DNA of 64,000 nucleotides from Linnemannia schmuckeri. Its lineage: Eukaryota; Mortierellomycota; Mortierellomycetes; Mortierellales; Mortierellaceae. Below are positions 21,631 to 33,735 of this stretch, piece after piece; position 1 is the stretch's first letter; each line of letters starts with the position of its first letter. The notes beneath the pieces are model-generated. The model did no database searches and had not been told where the DNA came from. It saw only the letters and a list, made by a program, of their open reading frames with translations. Where the stretch lies: positions 1,736,001-1,800,000 of the forward strand of contig JANATG010000009.1 of assembly GCA_029449235.1 (NCBI GenBank), read 5' to 3'. Position numbers and translations under genes: made by a program.

Positions 21631-24600
21631 ATGGCCGAGCAGACAAGTAAGGGCACAAAGAGGAGCAAACCACGGCTTCATTCATCACGGTCGACCCAAG
21701 GGTCGGACTCATCCCATTCTCGGAGAGCATCATCTGATACAGAGTACAAAGGCCCGGGAACTCAAGGGTCGCTCCTGAGTATCACTAGCGCAGATTCTGA
21801 GCAAAGATCCGACGGCGCTTTTTTGGAGCAGTCTCAGATCTACCCTGCACTGGTTGGAAACTTCCCGCCCGAGAGCGATGGCGGACCGATACTCTCATCC
21901 ATCATGGAGACAACACACGAAGCTGAGCGGCTAAAGGGCGATCTCTCACATCCACACGTCCAATCTGCAGGTTTTTTGAGTTCCAACCCGTCCGCCACCA
22001 AAGTCAAGGCCAAAAAGGCAAACTCAGTAGGCAGGAAGTCCCAAAATACGGTAGATTTCTAACCTGCCTTGCAACATACACTGATGACGCTCTTATCAAT
22101 ACGGTGGATACTCACTCTGAAAACGAATGCCTTTTCATCTCTTCCTCTTTCGCTCAGTCTACAGAGATATACCCCTTCGAGATGGACGAGACGATCCAAA
22201 AGTCTGCAATCATGGTCAAGAGGCTCCGGTCAAAGTCAGAAAGTAGAAAGTCGGGTATGTTTTTTGTCTGCAGGCGATCAACCATGTCAGCTTATACGCA
22301 CACTACTGTGCATTCACATTTTATTATTCCTTTCTGTTTTGTATTCAGAGAACGAGTACGGAGACGAGGTTGATCCTTCAGACGAACAACATGGACAAAC
22401 ACCACCATACAAACGTCAGTTGCAAAACCACCAAGTAAGTCCTTGCGGAAACATGCGTCGGGAATTGTAATTTGCATTGCATCCACACCTACGCCCTTAC
22501 TAACGATATTTTTACCGATCATTGTCTTTTATTTGTTTAGAGTGAAAAGGTGCGAGACTTTATGAGGAACCAGATCACTATTCCTCCAGATGCACATGGT
22601 GAGTATCTGTTCTTCAAGTACTGCCAATGTGGTTGTGCCATATTCTGTATTCTAACCGGTTGTATGATGTCAATGCCACATAGATTATTTGCAACTTCAG
22701 CCGGCAAGAGAAGACGGAGGCTGCGTCATTTGTTGTCAAAACAATGACGGTCCCGGGAACCAAATAGTGCTATGCGACACCTGCGACCGCGGATTTCACC
22801 AGCAGTGCTATCGACCCCACATCGACAACAAATATATCGAGATTGCAGAGCTAGAATGGGTTTGCTATGCATGCAGCCTACCCCTCAGCACTACCAGCTC
22901 GCAAGGACTGTCAGCGATGGCAGAGGACATGACGCTCTCAGGCGAAGAGGTCTCACAGGAAGTCAAAGAGAACTACCTAAAGTCACTCTCCAAGGCAAAC
23001 CTAGTCAAGCTGATTACCCGGATCGAGTCCAGTTCTCCTTCCATCAAATTGTATCCGTCTCGTCTTTCTTCCCCTTCTGCCACACCTTTGGATCAAGAAC
23101 GCTTCATGTCTTCTGCCATCGCTGAGAACATCCTACCCTTTGATTCGCGCGCGGAACAGGACAACACTGGATCGAGCCCAACCCATCCGCCTATGCAGGG
23201 GGTGCAAGCTGACTATTTTGGTAAGTTAACAAAAAAAAAAGAGTTGCATTCTAACGCCGCCGCCTTTGCATGCTGGGGGGAGGGAGGGGAGGGGTTTTTT
23301 TCCCTGGCCTAACTAATCATGTGTCATGCGGCGTAGATCCGTATGTTGCTCACTTCACACCTGCAGGGCAATCGTCAGGAAAAGCTCAGCCGTCGATCAA
23401 CGCCGACAATCATATTCCAGCAGCGGTAACATCATCCTCGAGACCTCCTATCGCCTCTGATGGTACTGAGTTCCCCACCAACAGCAGTACGCCCTATCCA
23501 TCCAGTCAGCCAGCAACGCCAAACACTACCAGCCAGCCTGGAAGACAGACGCCTATTTCTGGATTAACAGGCTCATACCACTCTGTCAAGGCTCAAGATC
23601 TGCCTCCGTACGAGGAAATGATCTTTATGGCCATTGCGGACCTCAAGCAAGATGCTGGCAGTGCACCAAAAGCAATCCTTGACTGGGTGCAAGAGTAAGT
23701 AGCGGTTTTTTTTTATATGGAGCAACTTTTAACCAAGAGCACGATGATATTTACATTATTTTTTTGCGCATTGATATGTGTAAATGGTAGGCACTATCCA
23801 GTTCCAGAGACTTTTCGTGCTTCGTGCGGGCAGGCGATTTCCAAGGCTGCCAAGAAGGGCAGGCTCTTGAAGGAGGGCGCCCTTTACAAACTCAAGCCAG
23901 GCTATAACTATCCAAGGGTGAGTTGTCGGAATATTCTCAAGTCAGTTCCATTTATATTCGACTCCGCTTGCAGAGAATGAGAATGAGACTGAAAATCAAA
24001 CCTTTGCTCCAACTCTAAATTACGTCCATTAGAGGATTTCGCGGCAAAGCGGAACTACCCGAGCGCGGTCCCAGTCCTACAACTCTGCGCTGCCGCCAGG
24101 CATCCCTGTCCTTGACCCGTCCAACCGCGGGGGCAACGCCATGGCCGGAGGCTTCGACCAAATCAACTCGATCATCGATGCCGGTCTGTACGGGTTGCTT
24201 CCTGGCTCAACTTTCCCAGTGCAGAATCAAACCCTCGGACCGCAGGTCTTTACCAGCATGGGGTCCAACACCATCTCAGGCCTCCAACAATCCGCTACGC
24301 CCTTCAAGTTTGATGCGCAATCGTTCGGACATCCCTTGACCCTTCAGACAGCAGGACTCGTAGGCAGCAGCAGCCCTTCGGATCCTAAAAGTCGCAGCAT
24401 GGCTGAGCTGATAGGCCTCGGAGTTACCAATCCTCCCAGCGGAAACACCAGCGACAGTGAGCTCGGAATGGAGTCGGATATTTTAGGGCCACGGTCCTCT
24501 AGCATATCCTCGAATTCATCGGGACAGCAATCGTTGCCTAGCAGTCTCCAAGGGTCTGGCACATTTGCTCCTCGGGCACTTCAAACACAGCGTTCGCAGC

Positions 24601-25092
24601 CATCACAGCAGACGTTTCCTTACGACAGGACATGGGTGATGAATACCGGCGCTGGCCTTCAATCACCAGGCGGCCTTGCAAGAATGCCTCCAACCCCTGG
24701 AAAGGTTCAAACGCCGAGCATGTTTCCCCGACAGGTGTACCAGGGTCGCGTGGGAGGCATGGCATCACCATTACAGTTTCCGACGGCGCCCTATGGAGAC
24801 CTCGGATCCATTACTATACCCGCCCAACCACAGCCACAGTCGCCTCAACCTCATGCCACATTTGTTCCACAGACGACCGTGTCACAGACGGGACTCTCGA
24901 CCAACCCTGTCATCCAAGGGCAAGGCGCTCGCACTGGCGCACCAATGTTCCCGTCCATCTTTATCCCACAGACTTTACAGCTCTCCCAAGCTTTTCCGCA
25001 GCCACAACAAAATCAACAGCAACAGCAACAGTTACAGCAACAGCAACAACAACAGCAGCAACAACAGCAGCAACAACAGCAGCAACAACAGC

Positions 25093-25123
<31 letters not shown>

Positions 25124-25478
25124 CCAACAACAACACCAACCACAGCATCAGCAACAACACATGTTATCTGCACAGACAGCGCGCCTTTACGGAACCATGT
25201 CCCTTCCTGCCTCGCCACAGGATGTCACGCCTCAGTTCCTGTCGTCACAACCGCTCTTTCGAGACGCAGCAAGGATGCCCCCGAACGCCATTGTAGGGGG
25301 CACAGCGCAGCAGCAACAGCAACAACAGCAGGCTCTCCAGGCAAATGCAGTGGCGAATGCAGCGAAACGATACCCTCAGCCCAATGGGGCTTTTAATGCG
25401 TCGTTCCTCTATGGCGCGCCATACCAGCAACAACAAATGCAACTTGCATTCCAACAACAACAACAGCAACAGCAACAA

Positions 25479-25528
<50 letters not shown>

Positions 25529-25838
25529 GCAGCAGCAGCAGCAGCAACAACAACAACAACAGCAACAACAACAGCAACTGCAACAGCAACAACAACAGAA
25601 TAATCAGCATCAGCATCAACAGCAGCAACAGCAATTTCTTACACAGCAGATTCAGCAACAGCAACAGCAACATCAAGGAGGGCAGGGGCAGCTACAAACA
25701 GTACCCTCTACGCTGGGTCATGTAGTAGAAGGGCATACTGCTTCGCTTCAAGCAGATCATTCTGCTGGCCAAGGTCAACGTTCTGCTTCATTTTCCGGCG
25801 GTGAAAAGGAGTCGCCAATGGAGGATACCAATGCTTAG
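21631..25838 (+). CDS. PHD-finger and H15 (linker-histone-like) protein with long polyglutamine tracts
   Basis: A probable nuclear chromatin reader. Eight exons join in phase to 1162 aa: 21631-22050, 22158-22254, 22349-22434, 22541-22598, 22684-23220, 23337-23694, 23791-23917 and 24033-25838. The N-terminus is Ser/Lys-rich. Residues about 234-282 form a C4HC3 PHD finger: CVICC, CDTCDRGFHQQCY and WVCYAC supply the zinc ligands. Residues about 487-561 match an H15 winged helix: PPYEEMIFMAIADLKQ, ETFRASCGQAISKAAKKG, LLKEGALYKLKPGY. The last exon is Ser/Pro/Gln-rich, with polyglutamine blocks near 888-930 and 1035-1090 encoded by mixed CAA/CAG codons. PHD plus H15 recalls the N-terminus of animal KAT6 acetyltransferases, but no MYST catalytic domain is present. 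Cytochrome c begins 590 bp downstream. Confidence 0.8.
25014..25160 (+). repeat. CAA/CAG trinucleotide tract, polyglutamine block 1
   Basis: Nearly uninterrupted CAN codons with A/G in the third position, plus a few CAC/CAT near the end, inside the last exon of the PHD/H15 gene. The mix of CAA and CAG limits slippage, but length variation between strains is likely. Confidence 0.85.
25453..25670 (+). repeat. CAA/CAG trinucleotide tract, polyglutamine block 2
   Basis: A longer block than the first, about 50 glutamines followed by a Gln/His/Asn-rich stretch, also in the last exon of the PHD/H15 gene. The other frames of this repeat create the long polyleucine, polyasparagine and polyserine open frames seen on both strands. 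Confidence 0.85.
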
Positions 25839-26428
25839 TGTAGAAGCCAGTTTTCTCTTTTTTTTTTTTTTTTTTTTTCTTTTTTACCCTTCCCTTTTTT
25901 CCTTCCATTCATTGTTCCGCTTATTGTTTTTTGTTTCGCTCCCGTGTTTATGCATTGTCTTCCATTTTCATCGTGCTTTTTTCGTGTATTTTCGTCTCTT
26001 GTTTTCATTTTCTCCCTTTCTTTCTTTTTCTTCACTTCTTGCATCCATCTCGTTATCGAAAACAAAAAAAAGCTTTCGTTTTGTTTTTCTTCTAGATAAC
26101 AAAAGTCATTGATAATATTTGTAGTGGTTGGATATCCTAGCTGGTTGTTGACCTACTACAACTGTACTTGTGCCACCAAATTTGCACGTTTTCCTTCATA
26201 TCAATCTATTTTCGTCATTTCGGCGCAATTGCCTAATAGAAAAATAAACTCTCGGAGAGTGACGAGTGGCTTGGCCAGTACGCCAGGTCCCGTCACCAAT
26301 TCCGAAGAAAAAAATCACGGTCATTAGCGGAAGAACATAAAACTTGCGATTTCGATTTCGATTTTTTTTTTTTTCTTTTTTTCCCTTTTACCCCAACCCC
26401 AACTCTCAACTCACACACACATATCACA
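25839..26428. promoter_or_regulatory. PHD/H15 3' flank and cytochrome c upstream region
   Basis: A T tract (25859-25879) follows the stop codon. A CCAAT pentamer at 26296-26300 lies about 130 bp before the cytochrome c ATG; CCAAT is the site of the Hap2/3/5 complex that controls respiratory genes in fungi, so a role is plausible but unproven. A TTTCGATTTCGATTTTTT stretch near 26350 precedes the CT/CA-rich leader. Confidence 0.4.
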
Positions 26429-27332
26429 ATGGAAGCCGGAGATACCGTTAACGGTGAGTATTTTCTCTCTTCCGCGTGCAGTAACATACTCTGTACTACA
26501 CTCCTTTCGCCATCTATTTGTCTGATTCAGATCAACAACGAGCAGTTACCCGTGCGCATCACCATCACCACCACCACCACCTCCTCCTCCTCCTTTTCTT
26601 TTTCAGCACGGTCATCTGATCTGATCAGCATTTTCTTCCGTGTTTTCCGTGATGTTCAAGATCAACTCTTTTTTCCCGAACAACCCGATCAACTGGTTTT
26701 CTTTTCCTTTAACTCCTTTAAACATATACTCATGCTTCCTTTACTGTCCCTTGTCGTTCTATCTAATAGGAGCCAAGCTCTTCAAGACTCGCTGCGCCCA
26801 GTGCCACACCGTCGAGGCCGTAAGTCTAGCCCCTATTCAACTCTTTCTCTGCTTTTTACCTTCCGGAGCTTCCTTCCGGTGGTTATAACGGATCTTGATG
26901 ATGACAAAAACGTAGTTGAAGACTTACTCAAGCTTTCTTCGATTGAAAATGATAATATAGGGCGGTGCCAACAAGGTCGGACCCAACTTGCACGGTCTTT
27001 TCGGCCGCAAGTCTGGCCAGGCTGCCGGTTACTCGTACACCGAGGCCAACAAGAACAAGGGTGTTGTCTGGGATGACCAGACCCTCTTCGACTACCTCGA
27101 GAACCCCAAGGTATTACTTTGTTTTTTACTTTTTCCGATCAAGCAAGCGGCAATTGAGCTATTTGTAATTGCGTTTTTTGTTATCAAAGAATCTTGTTTA
27201 CTGACAAGGTATTGTCGTGTTTTCTCTTTCGAATAACAGAAGTACATTCCTGGAACCAAGATGGCCTTCAACGGCTTCAAGAAGCCCAAGGAGCGTAACG
27301 ATGTCATTGCCTACCTCAAGGAGTCTTGCTAA
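26429..27332 (+). CDS. CYC1: cytochrome c
   Basis: The soluble haem protein of the mitochondrial intermembrane space; it carries electrons from complex III to cytochrome oxidase. Exons 26429-26453, 26770-26819, 26961-27110 and 27240-27332 give 105 aa, the normal family size. Exon 2 holds the haem-attachment motif CAQCH; exon 3 holds KVGPNLHGLFGRKSG; exon 4 holds KYIPGTKMAF, with the axial Met. The N-terminus (MEAGDTVNGAKLFKTRC) is fungal-like and has no cleaved presequence. The first exon is only 25 nt and is followed by a 316-nt intron. Codons favour C in the third position, consistent with high expression. A terminal cysteine (LKESC) is uncommon. An AATAAA polyadenylation-like hexamer lies at about 27444. 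Confidence 0.97.
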
Positions 27333-28589
27333 ACAGCGTATCTCTTTCTGTCCGCATTTTATATCTTACAACAATACAACAACAACCCATTCCCCCACCC
27401 CCGTTCGCATTATTACATATTCTTAACTCACCATAACCACAGACAATAAATCTCGCACTGTCCTCTCCTCTCACCGCCGATTAGAAGAGAGGTGGGGGAT
27501 CAGTCGTAAAGACAAAAAAAATTGCACACTCCTTTCTCCATTTTTTTGGATACCGATCTGGGTTCGTCATGTCTCATAACAATGATTGTCTGCTTGGTTA
27601 CCCTTGTCTTTGCGTGCATGACGAATTGGTGGAGATGAATGAATGATGATGATAAGGAGGAGGAGGAGTTCTTTGCTGCAGGCGTCGCTGAAATGAAAAT
27701 GAACATGGAACATGAGTTGATACTCATGTTGGATACATAAACACAAGATAGTCGGGAGAAGGAAAGGAGGGTATGCAAGTTTTTCATTCGAAGATTCCAA
27801 GGCGCTCCAATTGCCTCTTACCTATCTGTTCTTGTTCTCTTCTCTCGTCATCTCGCCTCTCGTGTCTCATTTGTTTTTTCTGTTCCCGCTTTCTTTGATG
27901 AGACCTCCGAGGTGTTGTGAGCATCGCATTTGCTACGTTTTTCTTTGTTGTTTTGAGTTTTCGACTGAAAGTTGAGATAGGTTCGACGAAGTGCATTTGT
28001 TAAGGGAGTGTGATCTGTTAAGGGGATAGGCGAGTTCCTCTTATCAGGATGACTTGAAATTTGAGGAAGGAGAATATGAGTGGAAGTGACGGCGGGATAA
28101 TTGGGGAAGGAGGGAAGGTAGATAGTGGGACAACAAAGATGAAAATTCAAAATCAAAGCAGAGAGAAGGGCCCACGCACACACACAAACCCACGCGAGGA
28201 GGGACCAATTCATAGCAGAAGGATGCAAAAAGAAAGCCATTGGCGAAAACAGTAGAAAAAAAAGGTCGAGTGTTTTTGTTTCTTTCGTATTGATTGCTTT
28301 TTGGCGGCCACCAAAAGGTATTGAAAAATGTGGACGCTGAAGGGTGCAATCGTCGGGGTGTGTACCTTGTTGACAAGGACAGGAAGACCCTACCAGTTGA
28401 ATAACAACGAACGACTAAGCGAGCAAGCGACCAAGGACCAAACGAGCCACTGAGTGGAAGACACACCTCGCAATTTTTCGCTGTTGTTCTTGTTGTTGTT
28501 GTTGCTGCTGTTGTCGTTGATTTTTAATATATGCTGCTTCACCTTTCCTCTCTTCAGTTAAAACAGCACGCCTTGGAAGAAAAAGAAGG
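27333..28589. other. intergenic region between cytochrome c and the PEHE gene
   Basis: No gene seen. Minus-strand open frames (27567-28466) have low-complexity composition and overlap each other in several frames. A short AAC/GTT-rich stretch at about 28487-28520 precedes the PEHE gene. Confidence 0.4.
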
Positions 28590-31500
28590 ATGCCAGTTGC
28601 AACCTCCACCTCTCGTGAACAACTACAAGCTCATCTCTCCCCCGCTACTCTGAACACAACAACTACACACTCTTACCCCGACAACAATAATAACAATATT
28701 AACATACACTCTCGAAATTACTCTTCTCCAAACACCATTTATAACAACAACGGCAACAACGACAACAACGACAACAACGACGTCTCAAACACAAACAGCC
28801 TCTTCTACCACATTCACCCAAATAACCCATCAGGCACGACCATGAAGACTGATCGCAAAGTCGATCCAGTCTCTTCTGCCACAACTACATCCACAACAAC
28901 AGCAAGCCCACGACGACACCCACACACGCACACACACGAAAGCAACAACGCTCCCGCCACTAAAACACCAACCACCAACAGTAGAAAAAGAAAGGCTACC
29001 AACAGCGACAGACGCACTTCAAACCACTTTTCCAATGACGCGGCCGAGTCTCTTACAACCACAGCGAAAGACCATCATATTCGTTTCGTAAAAACCTCCC
29101 AACAAAAAGGCTCAGGAGACTCAAAACACGAAAAAGGCGCAGATGGAGAAGAAGAGTATGTCATTGCTGTCTCTGGACGCAAGAAGCGCGTCCTTGTCTC
29201 GCCACGACCGAGCCAGCAACAACAACAACAGCAAAAGCAACAGCAACAGGAGGATACGGATCTTGACATGAACTCGGATGTTGATGTGGTGACGGTGGAT
29301 GAGGTTGTGTCTCGAAAGAAAAAGTCGGATGCCCGTTCTTCCCTGACCGCATCAGTCGTTTCCGATCCAGCTCCACCTGTCGAGACTGTCATCACCCCTT
29401 CCTCCAATTCCAGGAGCAACAGCAACACTAACAAGTCCTCAAAAAGGAGCGCAGACACAACCGCGACCACTATCACGTCAACAGCAGCAAAAGCAGCAGC
29501 GGCGACTGTTTTGGTGGCGGAGCCTTGCCCTGCAAGCAAAGAAAGTGGCAAAGTCAACAGGAGCGGCACCAGCACAGACAGCGAACACCAACCCACACCA
29601 ACAACTTCCACTCAGCCCCTCACAGCAAAAAAATCCAGAAAGTCCTTAACAGCACCAAGCAGGGTAACAACAAAATCAAACAGATCAAAAAGCACGGCGG
29701 TCGCAGCACCAACAGCAACAACGACAGAACCAACAGCAGCACCAACACCGGCGACCCCTGCCAATGCCAAGGCCACATCCCCACTCCCCCCAACGACACC
29801 AGCAGCAGCAGGATCAGGTTCTGATGCTGCTCCACAAAAACGAGTTCTTCCTTCTCGCGGAGGGATGCTTCGAGACAAAAACACCATCCCCATAGAGCCT
29901 TCACTCCTTGGTACGCCACTGTTTCCATTTTTTTTTTTGTAACACGTTTTCTATTTTTTTCTTTCTTCGCGATATCGTTCTATGTTCGTAAAACGCTAAT
30001 AATGAATTAACGATGTTTTACCGCCATTCTTTTGATTAGAGCCTCCACCTGTCCCTGCAGGGGAGTATATCCTATATCTCGCCGACCAACAAACTTTTCA
30101 ACGCACGACGCTTGACTCAAAGCGGGTCCCACTGGCGTCCTATGGAGGAACGGAGAATGTTATCCCTGCAGAGTCTTCAACGTCTTCAACATCTTCAACA
30201 GCAACAGCACAACCCACGCTGCCCTCAGCATCCCCTCCATCAGCGACAACCCATATCGAGGTCCCCATCTTCAAACTCTGCTCTATCACCCAGTTCCTGC
30301 AGGAGGAAAAAAAGCGCAAAATGCAGCTTCTCACCAAGGCTCTTGCCAAGGCAGAGGCGGACGCAGCCGAAGAGGCAAAGGCACTGTCGCAATCGGATAT
30401 CACACCTTCGGCCACTCCCAGAGCTGTCTCGACGCGTCAGAAGCACAAGGCGATTGTCAACAACCAACAAGTCAGCGTCCAGACTGCCGTCCCATCCTTT
30501 TTCTCGTCATCATCAACCAAGAAGGCAACAACGACTAATACAACTGTCGGGAAGATCGAGGGCGCAGTTGGAGCAGGTGGAGTAGGAGGGGGTTCTAGTG
30601 CGGGTCAGGAGGAGAATCTGTCAGACGAAGTCTATGAGAAGCGCCACCGGAAACAGGAGATGGCCGAGAAGAAGCTAAAGAATCGGGAGAAGGAGAAACT
30701 ACGCCATGCCATGTATCAACAACAGCTGGTGGTCGAGAAACTGAGACACATGGAGGTGAATCGGTTGATGCCAATCAGCGCTTTCCGGTCGCTTCAAAAG
30801 ACAGTGGAGCTGGAGGAACAACTGAAGGAGGCGAGTGCCGGTTGGGACAACACGCACCATCACCACTCCAGCAACAACATCTCTCTTGCTGCAGCAAAGA
30901 TTATGCAGGACGAATACCACCGGCGACTCCTTCAGGAAGCGGAGGAGAACCTAAGGCGATATGAGCAGCTGGGTCTGGCGGACTCTGCTAATGTCTCCTC
31001 TGCACCGGCATACTCACCTTTTAGCCGCACCAAGAACAGATTGATCTCGATGACGACCGGCTCTGACGGCCAAGAGCAGGCTTCTATCTCTGGATATGCT
31101 GGTGCGTCATCGGACAAGAAGGAGAGGTCGACCCACTCACATTCTGACGGTTTGGTAGCAAACGAGAGGCGCCGGAAGAGACTCAAGACGATAGATGTCC
31201 AATCAGACGACGCACAAGATTCGACTACCCCGCAGCGTCGCAGAAAGAAGCTGTCTGCATCCCCAGCTGGCGCTATCCCAATTGCACGCAAGAGTCAAAC
31301 TAAGGCCTCTGTGCCAGCCGCAAAGCCCATTATCGTCGTGGAACCACCCCGTCCACCCAAGCCGATCACGACATTTATCAAACCTGGAAGCATCCTTGCG
31401 TCTGGATCCCGCAAGAGCTACCGAGTCACGTTGGCGTTTGGAGAAAAGGTGCCAGCATTGGATCGGATTGATTTCGACCTACCGATGGATCTCTTTGGTG

Positions 31501-31727
31501 ACATTATTCGCGAGCGGTTTGGGGATGCTGAACCAGCGTTGCAGCCTGTGAAGGGTTCAGGACTCAAGAACAAGAACCAGTCAGCCCGTCGTGCCGTGCT
31601 AGGAGAGATTGCCAAGGCTACGTCTTCAAACGATGGCACCAAGGATACACAGCCTGGAGCATCCGAGTCTTCTTCAAAGACTTCTTCTGCACCTCTTTCC
31701 GTGTCACCGCCACCTTTTGCTACATGA
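28590..31727 (+). CDS. PEHE-domain protein, MSL1/KANSL1-like scaffold of a MYST acetyltransferase complex
   Basis: Two exons, 28590-29910 and 30040-31727, join in phase to 1002 aa. Residues 1-435 are disordered, rich in Asn/Thr/Ser with Gln and Lys blocks and basic nuclear-localisation-like patches (SRKRKA, GRKKRV). Residues about 510-680 resemble a PEHE domain: IEVPIFKLCSI, then a spacer, then ENLSDEVYEKRHRKQEMAEK followed by a basic helix. This matches the family pattern of (D/E)xLSDE(V/A)(Y/F)xxRHxKxE. In animals PEHE proteins (MSL1, KANSL1) bind the HAT domain of the MYST enzyme MOF/KAT8; a similar role is inferred here. A second helical part (about 690-760) and a conserved-looking C-terminal segment (TFIKPGSILASGSRKSYRVT) follow. 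The stop is followed by AATAAA at about 31758. Confidence 0.65.
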
Positions 31728-32105
31728 ATGAATGTCCTGTACTTTACTTTTAAAAGAATAAAGAAACCAAAAGATCTATTTTTTCCACCTTGACCACACA
31801 AAGGGGCGCGTTGAGGCACGACAGTAGGGAGAAAAGGGGAGAGAGAAAGGGTCCCGCAACTCCTCCACTCCATACACAGACTCAATTGGGGGAGAGGAGA
31901 GAGGGGACCCGCGTTTTGTTGTGAACTGATGTCACGCTAATTTGCGTACGTGTATTTTTAGGGCTGGTTCAGATCCCTCACTGACACGTACGCAAAAAAG
32001 AAAGAATTGGAAGGACAAAGTTGTTTGTCCTCCCGTTTTCTTTTTTTTTTTTTTTTTCTTCTCATCACACTTCCCCTTCACCAACACAACTTTCTCTCAT
32101 TCAAA
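31728..32105. promoter_or_regulatory. cyclophilin A upstream region with a 13-bp inverted repeat
   Basis: TTTGCGTACGTGT at 31941-31953 and its exact reverse complement at 31984-31996 flank a 30-nt spacer, ending about 110 bp before the cyclophilin ATG. A 17-nt T tract (about 32041-32057) and a CA/CT-rich leader follow. The symmetry suggests a dimeric regulator site or a hairpin. Confidence 0.5.
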
Positions 32106-33364
32106 ATGGCCGCCAACCCTAAAGGTATGTTCTAGAAAACAAAAGAAACACTTTCCTTCGTCTCCGTTGAGCAAGAAGAAAAAGGAGTCTGCCGTTTGTG
32201 CCAAAAGAAACAAACACAGGAAGAATATCGCCTCGCCTCGCCTCGCCTCGCTGGTCGTACTTTGGACGCGTCTTATGCAGCGGAAAAGGGTTGTTAAGAC
32301 TCTCGCGCTCACTCCCACATCGACCTCCTCCCTACCCCCTATGAATCACTGTGCCTCCACCACATCGTGGGAATTGCTTTTCTTTTCTCCCAACGGTCTT
32401 TTTCGTCGTATTACTGTTGCGAAGACATAAAAGGAGCTTCATTGATTGATCAGATCTCTATTGATACAGGAATATTGACAATCGTTTTCACTTTTTACTT
32501 TGTCCTCTCGTTATCCAGTTTACTTCGATATCACCAATGATGGTAACCCCATGGGTGTAAGTGGACACTTTTCTTTCAGGCTACTCAATGACAGACACTG
32601 CGTCGACAATTACGTTGTCCCATGTATCTTTCAAGCTAAACGATTTTTTATCTCTCCGTTCTTCCCAAAAATAGCGCATTGTCATGGAGCTCCGCGCCGA
32701 TGTTGCCCCCAAGTGCGCTGAGAACTTCCGCGCTCTCTGCACTGGCGAGAAGGGTTTCGGTTATGCCGGTTCCTCCTTCCACCGCATCATCCCCCAGTTC
32801 ATGCTCCAGGGAGGTGACTTCACCCGCGGCAACGGTACCGGTGGCAAGTCCATCTACGGCGAGAAGTAGGTTTTTTTTCACTTGTTTTTAAGTTTTAAAA
32901 GGGGCTGGAGAAGAAAAGGAAAGAAGACAAGATGCCTATGATCCATATTGTCTGCCACTATTGTGGTGTTTGTGGTTGCGGTTGTTTTTTCTTTTTCGTC
33001 TACCAGTCCTTCGTTCTTTCCCGTCACAACTTTTTCTTGTATTTTTATTTTCTTTTCCCACATTTGAAAATACTCACCAAGACATTTATCCTTGCTCACC
33101 CCACATTATGATAGGTTCGCTGATGAGAACTTCACCTTGAAGCACACTGGCCCCGGAATCCTCTCCATGGCCAACGCTGGTCCCAACACCAACGGCTCCC
33201 AGTTCTTCATCTGCACCGTCAAGACCGCCTGGTTGGATGGCAAGCACACCGTCTTCGGCTCCGTCGTCGAGGGTATGCCTGTCGTCGAGGCCATTGAGAA
33301 GTTCGGTTCCCCCTCCGGTGCCCCCAAGGCCAAGATCGTCATTGCTGCCTGTGGCCAGCTCTAA
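32106..33364 (+). CDS. CPR1: cyclophilin A, peptidyl-prolyl cis-trans isomerase
   Basis: Catalyses proline cis-trans isomerisation and is the cytosolic receptor for cyclosporin A. Exons 32106-32124, 32519-32556, 32675-32865 and 33115-33364 join in phase to 165 aa, the standard size. Active-site segments are intact: SSFHRIIPQFMLQGGDF (catalytic Arg, Phe and Met/Gln), GSQFFICTVKTAWLDGKHTV (with the drug-contacting Trp) and the ANAGPNTNGSQ loop. There is no signal peptide or extra domain, so it is the A-type paralogue. The first exon is 19 nt, followed by a 394-nt intron that contains a CGCCT pentamer repeat. Strong C-ending codon bias indicates high expression. AATAAA at 33482 is a likely polyadenylation signal. 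It is convergent with the NACHT gene, stops 371 bp apart. Confidence 0.97.
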
Positions 33365-33735
33365 ATGCATCACCCCCGTCGTGCATTTGAACAAAAAAAA
33401 CACCACTCTCCAACAAAGACCTTTTGTGAATAACTAAAGGAGGATTGATGGTGGAAACGTGTACAGTTGTCAATACTTGCAAATAAAAAAATCCAATTCT
33501 GAAGCAGCGTCTTGTTTTGCACGTTTTTGGGATACAGTTGAAAGTGATGACGGTTATATGTGTTATCCACAAGCAATCGAACGAACGAAACCCCTTTCTC
33601 CTCTCTCTGGTCTTTATCATACCAGGATCCTTATCGTCACAGTACATGGCCTCTCCTTCCCCCAACTTCATTTCATCTACTTTTCTATTCTCTGTCCAAA
33701 ATTGCAGACACAGATAGATACATAGATACACCAAT

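Noticed and set aside
24632..25676. Long polythreonine, polyasparagine, polyvaline and polyleucine open frames on both strands
   Set aside because: They are the other five frames of the CAA/CAG repeats inside the PHD/H15 gene.
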